A stretch of DNA of 64,000 nt from Myxocyprinus asiaticus (GCF_019703515.2 NC_059385.1:26764001-26828000); one strand, 5' to 3'. Shown: positions 23,451 through 48,207, numbered from the stretch's first letter. Made by a program: numbers and translations. Notes: generated by a model not told the origin, from the sequence alone.

Positions 23451-24968
23451 TCACTGGAAACCGCTGCCCCCCAAAACACCAGAGGCGGTGGGGATGGAAA
23501 GGTTTCGTGGGGGTGTTGGGAAGGAGTGGGTAGATGTTTTGCACATCCCGTCAAGAGGGGGGCTACCCCCACAATGCTGTGCGCAAGACCGCCAGGACTT
23601 CTTTTTGGAAATAACGGTCCTGAGGTCTTGCTTTGGAGGCTGCTGAGGGTGACGAGCCGGTCCCCAATCTTTACAAGGAGGAGGGTGACTTGCCACACCT
23701 TGTTTTTGAGCCTCCCTTCTAGAAGGACCAGGGCGAGGCTGGGTGGCCGGTAGCCCCTCCCCCTGAATGCGGCGAGGAAGGAATTGCACAAAGGCTTCCT
23801 CGTGTTTTTTCACCTCCCGAAACCTGATGATGACTGTATTCACCGAGTCGACAAACAGGCCGGAAGGTGAGACCGGGGCATCAAGTAGGAATACTCTGTC
23901 CTTATCCTTGATGCCCGTGAGGTTTAGCAACAGATGCCTGTCCGTGCTGACCAAAGCAGCCATTGAACGGCCGATAGCACGAGCCGTCTGCTTGGTTGCA
24001 CGGAGAGATAAATCTGTGGCTCGTCAAAGCTCTGAGAATGCTTCCTCGTTGATTGTACTACCCGCACTCAGGTCCTTCAACAGATCAGCCTGGTATCCTG
24101 TAACACCGCCATGGTGTGTAGCGCAGCACCAGCCTGACCTGCTGCTTGATACGCTTTCCCCACAAGCATTGAGGCGGTTCTACACGGCTTTGTGGGGAGA
24201 GTTGGTCTTTTTAATGATGATGTCGAACCAGGCAAGAGGTAGCCCACAAGCATCTCTTTTACCTGTGGCATCATTGTATACCCCCGTGCCTTAGCACCCA
24301 TGATAGTCGAATATGTCGACGTTGAAGGCACAAAGATACGGGAAGTATAAGGTATAAGAATAAGAAGAGGAGAGACTCATTTTGTGTTCCCTTCCCCTGG
24401 CCACCAGACAGAAATCTGTCTTCTAGTTTCGATCATATGGGGGTCTCTTGTTCGCATGGCCAGTCTAGCTGTAATCTGGCCACCGCACAAGTAACCACCT
24501 CGAGTAATTCCTCAACCGCTTTGTCATCACGTGAGGAACATTCAGAGGTGGGCAACTCAAAGTCTGCAGACCCAAGAGATTCATCGTCCCCTTCATGAAC
24601 TGAAGAGGCACCGGGGCACCTGGAGAGAGAGCGAGGGACGGACCCGTCTCTCGCTCCTCAGCCAGATCCATACACAAGCACCACAAAGGAATGGTGGGTG
24701 CTGGCTCTTGGAAGTAAGCGAGACAAGCGTGCAGCGTCTTCACTGTGAACAGCTCACAATGCTCACACTGTCCTTGCTCCAATGCAAGAGCAGCGTGCTC
24801 TTCCCCCAAACAAACAAAACAAAACTGGTGTGTGTCCGATTCAGCCATAGGACGTAAGCATGGAAACACACACCGTTTGCTTTTTTGATCGCTCATTTTT
24901 TCTTTCTCTTGTCTTTTCCACACTTGAATGACAGAGAAAGAGAAAGTTTTCTGCACACTGCCTGACAA
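23451..24968 (-). pseudogene. DIRS copy B gag-like region (broken)
   Basis: The first minus-strand frame (24968 to 24465) has a cysteine-rich start: FCFVCLGEEHAALALEQGQC, followed by CEHCELF. A second frame (23963 to 23451) starts MAALVSTDRHLLLNLTGIKD and becomes rich in proline and glutamine. It matches the position and style of MSTLVVQERHLWLNLFEMGE in copy C. About 500 bp between them need another frame, so the protein is interrupted. The presumed role is nucleocapsid-like packaging of element RNA, inferred from position. Confidence 0.65.
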
Positions 24969-25029
24969 CTAATTAACTCCTATCAGAAGAAAAATAGAGA
25001 GCTGAGAAGCTGTAGAAGCACAAACACAA

Positions 25030-25250
25030 CACAGAGTGGTCTGAAGACAAAAGACCTGATGATGCACCTGTGGCACATCTATTTATAGCCCCTGGTACTG
25101 GCGCATTCTGATGATGTTACCAACAGAGGCTATAAAGGTTCTAGTCAATTTCATTGATGCGTTGCACACATATTCACAGCTGGTTACTTCTAAAGACATT
25201 CCCATAAGCGCTTAATCAAGCGCAGCATTAAGTGTAGCTTTTGACAGGGA
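25030..25250 (-). repeat. DIRS copy B left terminal repeat
   Basis: The inverted partner of 21430-21600. Shared words include CACCTGTGGCACATCTATTT and ATAGCCCCTGGTACTGG, here in complementary order to those near 21530. Confidence 0.8.
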
Positions 25251-25261
25251 ACTGGTGATTA

Positions 25262-26259
25262 CACTTGTCAGAGCAGTAAAAAAGTGGAATTATTTTATTT
25301 GCAACATTAAAGTATCATAGGCTGAAATGTCTCAATAATATACTTTCAATTTTTTTTATTTCTTTATAATGAATAATGACTTAATTATCCTGAAAATCAA
25401 CAAAGTTGTTTTAGAAGGAGCTGTGATGCTGGTCCAGTGGTTAGGCTCACTGGTAGTACATTCAGCAACCTGGGTTCAAATCCAGGGCAGATAGGATACA
25501 TCTGTAGCTTTGCTGCAGATTTTGATGTATTTTTAACAGATATAATGAAAACAATTTTGTAAAACACACATACACAGACAAACAATTTATAAAATTGTTT
25601 TAAATAAATCAATCAAAATTGTAACTGAATCTGACAGCCAATCTATTGAATTTTCTGAGAATGCTTGAATTACTGAGAAAAAAAAATATGAACTACGTTT
25701 TCCATACATAGTTAAGTGGCTTTTTAAAATTGTCAAACCAATTTAAGATTTAAAACCTTAAGATTTTGCCAAATAAACAGAATTATTACGCTTCTGAAGA
25801 AATTTCTCATGCTTTCTCAGGGTTTATTCTTATTTATGCTCACCCATTGGTCAATTTGGCATTTGTACTTGCTCTCCACAAACAAACAAAAAAAAAAGAA
25901 AAAAAAGAAAATGTGCTGTTCTGAAAGATCATTTTTTGGCAGTGTCATGGGTAGTTTTGAACATATGACATTGTCATGCACAGAACCTTTGAAAAGTAAA
26001 AGATGCTCTTATAACAATGTAAATAAAAATGCAGATGTTCACAGGAGATTTGAAACTAGGCCAATATATATGGTTAGCAGACACATTACCACTAGACCAA
26101 CAGAACCAATAATAAGAGATCAGTCATTTTATCAAGATATTATTTTTCATACATAATGTAATTTAAGTGTATAGGCCAATTATTGAGACATTTCAGCCTA
26201 TGATGCTTTAATTTTGCAAATAAAATAATTCCACTTGCGATTTACTGCTCTGACAAGTG
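25262..26259. mobile_element. Palindromic TA-flanked element with tRNA-like arms
   Basis: The ends CACTTGTCAGAGCAG and CTGCTCTGACAAGTG are perfect inverted repeats, flanked by TA on both sides (25260-25261 and 26260-26261). The arms stay complementary for about 80 bp (25262-25345 and 26178-26259). Inside each arm is a tRNA-like stretch: AGTGGTTAGGCTCACTGG with GGGTTCAAATCC at 25437-25486 on +, and the counterpart TGGTCTAGTGGTAATGTG with GTTTCAAATC on the minus strand at about 26101-26040. TA flanks suggest mobilisation by a Tc1/mariner enzyme. No transposase is present. Confidence 0.7.
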
Positions 26260-26261
26260 TA

Positions 26262-26639
26262 AAGTCCCATTCAAACCAATGTCCCACATTAACATACTTT
26301 ACCATGTTACTTTGTGAAACTGTTAAAATCACTCTTAAACAGTGTCAAATTCATTAGAACAGACATCAATGAATGAAAGCGGGTTAATAATGTTACCAAA
26401 AATTTTTATAATGTGCAAAACGTCTTTACTTTGCTCCTTGGCAATTCACATTGAAGGAATCTGCTAAAAAAAAGGCAAGTGAAATGATTCTTATGCAGGT
26501 GCACATCCCCAGTTAACACGATCCACATCGGTGGCATTCATTGGCTAGGCATCAACCAATAAAATGACAAGTGAGTGCACAAGTGAGTTTTGCCACAGGT
26601 TTTTCGCAAAAGTAGTTGCAAAAGTCAAGGCGGGAAGAT
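26262..26639. other. Non-coding, no feature recognised
   Basis: No gene or repeat is apparent between the palindromic element and the inverted-repeat arm. Confidence 0.5.
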
Positions 26640-26990
26640 ATGAAGTTGCAGTGCCAGATTTGAGAGGTTGTAAGTGCCGATTTGTGGTTGTACTGCGAAA
26701 ATGAATTAAAGTACAAAATTTCATTTGTAATACAAGTTTGTGTCTGTAGTTGTATTTATTTGAATGTCATTTTATACATTTGTGACTACTTGTCTGCAAT
26801 TGTGAATTCAAAACACAAGCTTTGAATTATTGTCTGTGAGTGAAGATTGCAAAATTCAACTTCAAATTTATATTTTACAAGTTTTCACATCAGTGCTGTG
26901 AGTGTAAATTTCTACTTAAGAGTACACATATTTATTGTACAAGTTCTCAAATCCAAATATGCAAGCTCTAAAGTTTTGCTACTGATTTAC
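26640..26990 (+). repeat. Inverted-repeat pair, right arm
   Basis: The reverse complement of 18600-18985. Its outer edge is near GCTACTGATTT (26979-26989) and its inner edge near GTTGCAGTGCCAGATTTGAG. Confidence 0.8.
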
Positions 26991-27169
26991 CTCCATAATA
27001 TAGAGGCACACCCTCTAGCAGTTCACGCTGAGCAGCATGAAATAATTTATCATAACAATTCAACTATCAAAGCTTGTCAAAATGATCGCTTGCCAAATGT
27101 TGGCTATAGATTCAGTCCACTTGAAACACGTCACAGCATAAAGCAATAAGTGAATTAGTGAATTTGCCC

Positions 27170-27385
27170 TCTGTTCTGGTTAGTGGTAGCGTAATATTTA
27201 AGGATCTAAGCTGCTAAAACAAACATTGCAGATTGAATTTTAGCGGTTACTCCAGATTCAGAAACTGAAGTGGTACTGTAATTACTATGCCGCTCTTGTA
27301 TAATTACTCCTTTGAACAAGGCACTTAACCCGAGCATGGATTTCCCCTCTCCATATTCTGCTAAAAGACAACCAGATCTTCATCA
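27170..27385 (+). mobile_element. Decayed V-SINE/Deu-SINE-like remnant
   Basis: A tRNA-like GTTAGTGGTAGCGTAAT is followed by TTTGAACAAGGCACTTAACC and, near the end, TTCTGCTAAAAGACA. The latter two resemble the conserved central domain and tail of fish V-SINEs such as HE1/DANA. It is heavily mutated. The family call is from memory. Confidence 0.45.
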
Positions 27386-27839
27386 ATTTAAAATACTATT
27401 CTTTTATTCTCTCTCCATCAACCACACCTTTTTTTCTTCATCTTCTATATTATCTTACCCGTCCTTTTAATCAGTCATCTGAGTCTCAGTCAAAAGGTAT
27501 CTCTCAGTCATTTCCTCTTCTTCTGACCTTCATCATCTGTTTCTAGGGTCTATTCGGTTTCTCTCTTCCGTTTGTTCTATCCATTCACATTCATCACACT
27601 CAACATGATTTTAGTATTCAAATCATAAGTGCAGAGAAACGTTTATCATGCTAAAAGGTCCATAACATTCTTCTGATACATTTGATTGAAGCTAATGGAG
27701 TTCAATAGCACATGCAGCGATTGTATGGAGGGTTACTTTGATGTCATCAGCAACTTCAAGGACGTTTCTTGCTAGTCTAATGTCTATTGCCTTCTTCATT
27801 TCTATAACTCTGTTTTCTTTCTCTTTCTCAGGGTGTTGA

Positions 27840-39445
<11,606 letters not shown>

Positions 39446-40267
39446 AAAGTCTTGCAACTTAGACTGGACATCCAAATGATGAGCTCTGGCAACAGATTTA
39501 AATGTCAAACAATGTACTTCAGTGTTTCATAAAACTCTGTCTTTTGCCTGCATAAAGTCAATGGACTCAAGAAAATTACTAGAGTGTCAAGTTTTCAGGA
39601 AGACTCCTAGTGCATTTGTTTGTAATACGGCCGCACAGCTATTGTTAATGCTGCTAAAGAACTACAAGGGCAAAATAGGATGAGATGGAAGATTCAGACC
39701 CCTTTGCCCTACTTCTACCCCTCTGTTTTAGTTCTCTTTCCCTAGTTTTTGTTTTTGTTTTTTTGTTTTCTAACTGGAAAGACTCTGACTAAAAGACACA
39801 AGGAGATGACTGTTTTTTATGCTTTCCTTGCATTCAAGACACACCAATACAAGGAAACTGCTGACATTTACCATTTTGAATATACAGTCTAAATTGAAAC
39901 TTTTCTAATGTTCATGTGGCTTATGTATTGAATTGAATTTAGCTGAATTATAGCTTAAAAAACTGCTACCAACATTGATTTATCAAACCAACATATTCTG
40001 AAAGTCTTGGGTGGGCTGCAATACAACTGCTGAATTTAAACATGATATAAGCAGAACATTACATAATGTATTAGAGTTTGATTATGAGGAAACATAACGG
40101 GATGAGAGGCGTTATTTTTTACTGACAAAAGTTTTGGGGCACCACTCTGTGTGCTAATATAAATATTAATTGATGTTTTTCAAAAATGCTAAATATTTGT
40201 TCTGTTTTGGATGTTTAAATAATTTGTTCTGCTTTATTCACTTTTCTGGTTTCTAAAAGGTTCAGAT
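39446..40267 (+). other. Probable fam163b 3' UTR
   Basis: AT-rich sequence following the stop codon, without reading frames or obvious repeats until the foldback element at 40268. I did not find a canonical AATAAA, so the polyadenylation site is unknown. Confidence 0.5.
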
Positions 40268-40945
40268 TTTTGGTTCATCCAAAATGAAAATTCTCTCATC
40301 ATTTACTCACCCTCATGTCATCCCAGATGTGTTAAACTTTCTTTCTTCTGCAGAACACAAACAAAGATTATTTAGACAATTTCTCAACTCTGTAGGTCCA
40401 GACAATGCAAGTGAATGGTGACCAGAACTTTGAAGGTCCAAAAAGGACATAAAGATAGCATAAAAGTAATCCATAAGACTACAGTGGTTTAATCTATATC
40501 TTCAGAAGCAATATGATAGGTGTGGGTGAGAAACGTATACAAATATAAGTCCTTTATTTCATATAAATCTTCACTTTCACATTCTTCTTTTGTTTTTGGT
40601 GATTCGCATTCTTTGTGCATATTGCCACCTACTGGGCAGGGAGGAGAATTTAAAGTAAAAAAAGACTTAAATATTGATCTGTTTCTCACCCACACCTATC
40701 ATATCATATCAGAAGACATGGATTAAACCACTGGAGTCATATGGATTACTTTTATGATGCCTTAATGTGCTTTTCAAAGTTCAGGCCACCATTACCTTGC
40801 ATTGTATGTACCTACAGAGCTGAAATATTCTTCTAAAAACCTTCATTTGTGTTCTGCAGAAGAAAGAAAGTCATACACATCTGGGATGGCATGAGGGTGA
40901 GTATATGATGAGAGAATCTTCTTTTTAGGGTGAACGATTACTTTA
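40268..40945. mobile_element. Foldback MITE, full copy
   Basis: The left arm (CCAAAATGAAAATTCTCTCA, then TCATCCCAGATGTG) and the right arm (CACATCTGGGATGGCATGAG) are complementary over about 200 bp. The centre contains TATTGCCACCTACTGGG. No coding capacity. Confidence 0.8.
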
Positions 40946-40969
40946 ACATATCATAATCTATACTGAATG

Positions 40970-41890
40970 ACCAAATTTACATGCACATCATTTTCCGATT
41001 TTAGTCCATATTCTGGTTAAACTTTTATTCTGAAAAAGACATTCACATGCTCCAAAGCTATTGGAATACCCCCTCTATATGTGTCATCGGCATATTGTAA
41101 ATAAACTAAGACATGCGTGATCTATTCCCATTATTCTCATCAGGGAAAAATGGAGATTGTCGGTCTTGCCATTTATTACACTGCATTCGAGTAATTTTGG
41201 GTAGTAACTCATTTATTCTCATTTATGTCCTTATTTATAACACACAAGAGCGCAATGATTTGGAAAATGTAAGAGTTAAGAGAGAGAAAAAGTCTCCATG
41301 CTGTCCTCCTAAAATTCGATTCTTAAATAGAAAGTCTGTATCAAATACCACCTAGAATAACCTTTGTTTATACATGAGCAGATATATACAGTACTATAAA
41401 TTAATGTTCATTTTCAATGGATATTCTGAATAAGGCATTTACATGACCCAAAATTCAGATTAATATAGTGTTTACACCAGCTATCTTGTCAGAATACTGA
41501 CTTAATCTGGTTTTGCCAATCAGCTTAATCCACATACTGTACATGACATTTACATAATCGGAATATGACAAAATTCTGATTAATATTGGAATACTCTTGT
41601 GCATGTAAATGACCACATTTACTTGCACATCATTTTCTGATTAAGGTCCATATTCTGGTTAAGCCTTTATTCTGAAAACACATTTATCTGCTCCACAACT
41701 ATTGGAGTATACAGGTAATCCGCATATTCTGAGTGAGTCCATCCAGCTATCTTATTCGGATTTCTAGAAACTGGAATATTGGCTTAAATGGATTATGGCA
41801 AACAGGTTATTGTGTTTACGTACATAACGCATACATAAACGGAACATGAACAAATTAGAATTTTCATGTTCACGTAAACTTGGTTAATGA
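40970..41890. repeat. Unclassified MITE-like repeat with internal duplication
   Basis: TTACATGCACATCATTTTC near 40978 recurs as TTACTTGCACATCATTTTC near 41620, each followed by TCCATATTCTGGTTAA and a shared downstream block. The end near 41880 (TTCATGTTCACGTAAAC) is roughly complementary to the start. Probably a partly duplicated MITE. Confidence 0.5.
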
Positions 41891-42780
41891 TGTTCATGTT
41901 TCTTGATTATTTTACAAACCTGGATGTGAGATCAATGCAAGGGCCAAGGAGTTGGATTCTGGATTTCAAGAGCTGCATTTGCTCTTTCTAATGCAGCTTG
42001 TTGGACTCAGAACATCTTCTCCCATAGGGATTTTTCACTGTACTTTCCATTCTTACAGAGGCATCAATCAGCCTATTTCCTGCCTTGTGTTATAAAATAA
42101 GTATATATTATAAAACAAGTTATGTTACAAGGTGATACAACTTTCCTCTTTTTAATAATGACATTGATGATCAAGAATATTTGTTCTCTCTTTTACTCCT
42201 TTGTTTCTAGCTTTCTTTCTGTGTGTAGCTACACACTACATTCCTACAGGTGACTTCTGTGATCACCATGTGGTAGAGTTGTGTTGGCTGATTTTAAATT
42301 TCTATCTGAGCTCTTCTCTTTCATTCATCATGACCCATTTATGCTTCACGCTCTCTCATGTGTGCATACACACGTTTCAGTGCCTGTTAACCAACTGTAT
42401 AATTATTTTATGAATTTACTGATTTATTTTGCATCACTGTTTTATCACAGTATTTTAGTTTCAGCCATAGGTAAATAATATTGTTTTTATGTTCTAAGTG
42501 ATGCCGAAATGTTACAGTAATGGATTATACAATTAAGAACACAATGTGGAAAATAAAACGTGTGAAATGTTTTTTGGATTTTCACTAATGGTGAAAAATG
42601 TGTTCATAATCATGGTTGGTTTGTTATAAGAGTGTTATTGCCTGGAAAAGCTGAATTTGTTGGTGGAATTATTTATGGTTTTCCGAGATATATATTCTAC
42701 CTGAAATATAGAGTAGTATCAGAATTAGCAATTACAATATTCAAATGTTATGATATTACATCATAAACAGTTGGTTATGT
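41891..42780. other. Intergenic, no feature recognised
   Basis: No coding region, RNA gene or repeat is recognised. Confidence 0.55.
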
Positions 42781-43200
42781 CTAGTAAAACACATGATGTC
42801 AGGAATTCAAGCCACACAAGTTGCAGTTAGTGAAACCAAGTGCTAGAGCGTTTACTGGGACTCACAGGGTTTACACAGTGAGATCAGTGGTACAGGTGAT
42901 TCACAAGGTTAATGTCCACAGAACTGAAGAAGAGGTACCTGGCAAAGTAGCAGGGTAAACACTGAACAGACATTGACGAAGATCAAAGCGCAAATAGAGA
43001 CAAGGTAAATAAACACTGCGTGAGAGCAGTGCAGTCAAACTAGAGTCCTTTGTGAGACTTGACAATGAAGTGGAGTGAAGGTGAGTTATTTATGCGGGCT
43101 GTGATGTGCGAGAGAATTGAGTGCAGGTGCGGTAAATTAGAAATCGGGTGAAGAGGAACGGAACACTGAGGGAGGTGGAGAGCCCGAGGGAGGCGTGACA
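42781..43200. other. Unclassified, possibly transposon-derived block
   Basis: More GC-rich than its neighbours and ending GGAGGCGTGACA, a shape often seen in dispersed fish repeats. There is no frame, terminal repeat or second copy in this window. Confidence 0.3.
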
Positions 43201-43369
43201 CATGAACCATTGTCTCTTAATATCAACATTTTCCATTACATTTTTGAAGGGAGGGACACAAACTCTAGCCTCAAGTGTTTCAAGAGACATCGTGCACAAT
43301 TTGTGAAAGTGAAGGTCTTCACATTTTACCCATGTTTGACTTCGGAATGGCTGAGCTATGATGATTGTG

Positions 43370-43815
43370 GCTACTTTTTTATTTATTTATTCATTTTTAT
43401 CTCCTTTTCTCTCAATTTGAAATGCCCAATTCCCACTACTTACTAGGTCCTTGTGGTGGTGCAGTTACTCACCTCAATCCAGGTGGCCAAGGACAAGACT
43501 TTGCCTCCACTTCTTAGGCTGCCAATCCACAGATCTTATCATGTGGCTCGTGTATGACACAGCAGAGACTCCGCATGTGGAGGCTCATGCTACTCTTCGT
43601 GATCCACAAACAACTTACCACGCGCCCCATTGAGAGCGAGAACCATTAATCATGACCACAAGGAGGTTACCCCATATGACTCTACCCTCCCTAGAAACCA
43701 GGCCAATTTGGTTGCTTAGGAGACCTGGCTGGAGTCACTCAGCACACCCTGGATTCGAACTCGCAACTCCAGGGATGGTAGTCAGCATCAATACTCGCTG
43801 AGCTATCAGCATCAC
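43370..43815 (-). mobile_element. tRNA-derived SINE, copy 1
   Basis: On the minus strand the head has GATAGCTCAGCGAGTATTGA (A box) and GGAGTTGCGAGTTCGAATCC (B box), then a body shared throughout with 46965-47408 (TTGCTTAGGAGACCTGGCTG on +). The 3' tail is T-rich on the + strand. Reading frames inside are not genes. Confidence 0.85.
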
Positions 43816-43892
43816 ACACAAAGGATGACAGATAACTTCTTGTTATCTACCTGTAAAAATCTCAGTCAATGCATTTAGCTTTCACTATAAGT

Positions 43893-44345
43893 TAAAGCAA
43901 TACTTCACCCAAAAATGAAAATTCTCTCATCATTTATTCACACTTATGCAATCCCAGATATGTATGACTTTCTTTCTTCTGCTGAACCCAAATTAAGATT
44001 TTTAGAAGAATATTTCAGCTCGGTAGGTCCATACAATGCAAGTGAATGGTGGCTAGAACTTTGAAGCTACACTAAGCACATAAATGCAGCATAAAATTAA
44101 TTAATACAACGCCAGTGGTTTAATCCATGTCTTCTGAAGTGATATGATAGGTGTGGGTGAGAAACAGTTCAATATTTAAGTCCTTTTTTTTATCATAAAT
44201 CTCCACTTTCACATTCTTCTTTTGTTTTTTGGTGATTCGCATTCTTTGTGCATATCACCACCATCTGGTAGAGGCTGGTCAAAGGTGGAGATTTATAGTA
44301 AAAAAATTTAATATTGATCTGTTTCTCATCCATACCTATCATAAG
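43893..44345. mobile_element. Foldback MITE, partial copy
   Basis: Left arm (ACCCAAAAATGAAAATTCTC) and centre are present. It stops after CATACCTATCATA, so most of the right arm is lost. Confidence 0.75.
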
Positions 44346-45087
<742 letters not shown>

Positions 45088-45106
45088 AGCAAACTAAAGA
45101 TGCTTT

Positions 45107-45178
45107 AATTATTTCAACAATTTTGTGTTTGCTTAATTTAAAATGGATGAAAATAAGCAAACACAAAATTGTTGAAAA
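45107..45178. repeat. Short inverted repeat (hairpin)
   Basis: TTTCAACAATTTTGTGTTTG (45112-45131) is perfectly complementary to CAAACACAAAATTGTTGAAA (45157-45176) across a 25-bp loop. Confidence 0.85.
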
Positions 45179-45179
45179 A

Positions 45180-46382
45180 AAAAAGGGGGGGTCTAAATGG
45201 TAAAAACACATAAATTAGTTATTTTATTACAGTGTGTATATGTTTTAAAATGAATAAGAATTCAGATCTGAATTTTCAATGAAATTCAGTCTGTATCTTC
45301 CTGTAATGAATTATTTAAGACCACAATGTTCCCCAGCATACAGTTGGGATGGTCACTGGAGGAGTATTGATGTTTTATGACATGCCTTGAATTATCACTC
45401 CCCGAGATGAACCTCTTTCTCTCTCTCTGTATCGCCCTCCACAGAGAGCCAGCATAAAGGAGGGTATGTCGGGCTGTGTATTTTACAGTCCTTGACAGTG
45501 ATATGAGTGAAGAGATGTATCTCAGAGGTGGGTGACCATATAAATTACAAACATGATGAAATGCAAATACACTGCAGGCTCTGCTCATGCTGTATCTTTT
45601 CCTTTAGGATGAAGCATTAGATTCTGCTCTAAAATAGTGCTTTAGGTAGGTGTACACTATTCTTGGAGCTTCTTGTCAGTTTAAGATGGTTGCAGACCCT
45701 TTCAAAGATAAAAGAAATGGAGTTCAGGCTCACTGCATTAGCTTGCCTTGTTTTCCAGCCAAGCATCAGATGCTGCCAACTAAATGCCAACTGAAGTTGT
45801 TGCAGTGAAGAGTGAATAAAGCAAGAGGCTAAGGTGAAAATAACAATAGTAAGAGATGAAAACACTATCATGCGAATTAAGTCTTGTTAGTTTGAATCTG
45901 GAGAAAGAGACTGGAATGACTGACTCTGTGAATTTTTCCTCCTCCTTACTCACTCTCCTGCAGCTCTTTGTGTGGAGAGAGAATAAATAAAGCATGGCTC
46001 AAGAGGGCTGGCCCAATGGACTAATTTGTCCTTTTCCTTTTATTTATTTATTTTTTCTCTTAGCCGAAACCCTTCTTCCTTTCACACTGCCCAGTCAAGC
46101 ATGGGCACACGGCTCTTTTTACATCTACTGTGGAAATGGCCACGAGCTCTCGAGCTAGTCTGCGTCAGATAGTGGACTTAAACACATAATACAGAGCTGT
46201 GTCCCGTGAATGCTGAGTCAACTTGTGTCAAACAACCAAGAGCAAGATCAATCTGAATCAAACCATAAAATTAGTATTTTGCTTAGTTGTCAATGTTCAC
46301 ATCATAAACTATTGTAGAGTGTAGGGAATTTAGTTTAAGATATACACCATCTTTTATCACAAGACCTTTCAACTTTTAAACA
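45180..46382. other. Intergenic, no feature recognised
   Basis: No gene or repeat recognised. The 45300-46200 part looks unique and moderately complex, so regulatory content is possible but not shown. Confidence 0.45.
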
Positions 46383-46964
46383 CATGCAGGATATGAATTA
46401 CAGATATCCGTAATTTCATTTTCACTGCTAATTCTTGATTTCAGTCATTAGGTTTGTACTAGTAAAAACAATTTTTTTTGATATAAAACATAAATTCTTT
46501 CTTGAGTAAAAAACCCATTCTTGAGTAAAAAAACATAATTCTTAATATCTGTATCTGTATTTTCACTTGTTGAATTTCACAATGATCAGAAATTAAATCC
46601 TATTCAAAACCCAATTACAGATATTATTAATTTCTTCATAGTTTAAATTCCAATTTCACATAGCAGCAATGCTACTTACTAGTAAAAAAAAATATTTTTG
46701 ATATCAATAATTACATTGTTACTAGTGCAATGTTAATTTCAGATATCTGGAAATGGATTTCAGATATTAGTAAATTGAAGAGTAACTACAAATTTTGTAA
46801 AAAGATTTCTTACTAGTTACAATAACATTACAGAAATCTGAAATTAACATTGCCATTAGTGAAAAAAATTGCATTTTTACTAGCAGAGACTAAAAACAAA
46901 ATTTTTGCAGAATGTAACCAAAAACAGGAACGAAATCCCTTTCAGTTGTTCCAGAGTGAAAATA

Positions 46965-47408
46965 TACTTATTATTTTTTTAATCCCCTTTTCTCCCCAAT
47001 TTGGAATGCCCAATTCCCACTACTTAGTAGGTCCTCGTGGTGGCACGGTTACTCACCTCAATCCGGGTGGCGGAGGACAAGTCTCAGTTGCCTCCACTTC
47101 TGAGACCGTCAGTCCGCACATCTTATCACATGGCTCGATGTGTATGACACCGCGGAGACTCACAGCATGTGGAGGCTCATGCTACTCTCTGTGATCCACG
47201 CACAACTTACCACACTCCCCATTGAGAGCGAGAACCCCTAATCGCGACCACGAGGAGGTTACTCCATGTGACTCTACCCTTCCTAGCAACCGGGCCAATT
47301 TGGTTGCTTAGGAGACCTGACTGGAGTCACTCAGCACGCCCTGGATTTGAACTCGCAACTCCAGGGGTGGCAGTCAGCATCAATACTCACTGAGCTACCC
47401 AGGCCCGA
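46965..47408 (-). mobile_element. tRNA-derived SINE, copy 2
   Basis: Same family and orientation as 43370-43815. On the minus strand it starts GGGCCTGGGTAGCTCAGTGA with an intact A box, followed by GAGTTCAAATCC as B box, and ends in a T-rich tail on the + strand. It sits between the arms of the long inverted-repeat element. Confidence 0.88.
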
Positions 47409-47753
47409 AAACATTATTTTTAAATGCTGATAACCGGTTAATTTTGTTGTAATAATTTTTCATGAAACCAAAGACAGGGTTTATCACAGTAAATTTCTGA
47501 ATTACACCTATTTCTGTTGCCCAATAAAACAAGGCTTCTGTCTTTTTAGAATAATATAAGCATGTACTTTGATTCTGAAGGACACTGCTAGTTTAAAACC
47601 AATGTTAAAAAAATCAAGATCATTCTGCGCACATAAGATGACCTTTAGTCCAAACGCACCCATGCAGTGTGTGCGTACATGCAGGAGAGAGAGATTTGGG
47701 CTACTCATTGATTTTAGGTGGCCAAATTAATATTTTAAATATTTTTGGACATA

Positions 47754-48207
47754 CATTATATGGCCAAAAGTTTGTGGACACCATATGTGCTTGATGAATA
47801 TTTTATTTCAAAACCATAGGCATCAGTTTCCCCCTTTGCTGTAAAAACAGTTTCCACTCTTTTGGGAAGGCTTTCCACTATACTGTATATTGTAACATGG
47901 CTGCAGGGATTTGCTCTCATTCAGACACAAGGCTATCAGTGAGGTCAGGAACTGAAGTTGGTCGATGGGGCCTGATTTACAGTTGCTGTTGCAGTTCACC
48001 CCAAAAGTCATCAGTAGGGGTCAGGTCTGGGCTTTGTCATGCTGGAACAGAAAAGGACTATACCCAAACAGTTGTCACAAATTTGGAAGCGCACAATGCC
48101 CAAGCTATTACATAAAGAAACATTACGATTTTTCTTTACTTGATTTAATGGAGTAACCAAATTCGTTAATTAGAAGGGGGTGTCCACAAACTTTTGGCCA
48201 TATAGTG
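47754..48207. mobile_element. Tc1-type MITE, 454 bp
   Basis: The ends CATTATATGGCCAAAAGTTT and AAACTTTTGGCCATATAGTG are near-perfect inverted repeats, flanked by TA at 47752-47753 and 48208-48209. The interior has no transposase, so it would depend on a Tc1-like enzyme. Confidence 0.85.

Larger units (their letters stand above)
21333..25250 (-). mobile_element. DIRS-type retrotransposon, copy B (second family, RT deleted)
   Basis: On the minus strand the order is: left terminal repeat (25250 to about 25030), gag-like frames, a short RNase H tail, tyrosine recombinase, internal complementary region (about 21720-21615) and right terminal repeat (to about 21380). The terminal sequences differ from copies A and C, so this is a separate family. 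The reverse transcriptase and most of the RNase H domain are missing: the gag-like text meets the RNase H end near 23345-23400. Sequence at 21333-21380, ending GACGCTATGGGGAGTGTT on the minus strand, probably belongs to the 3' extension of the element. Confidence 0.75.

Noticed and set aside
25437..25486. Possible tRNA gene
   Set aside because: A-box and B-box-like words are present, but I could not form an acceptor stem or proper anticodon arm, and a counterpart sits in the opposite arm of a palindromic element.
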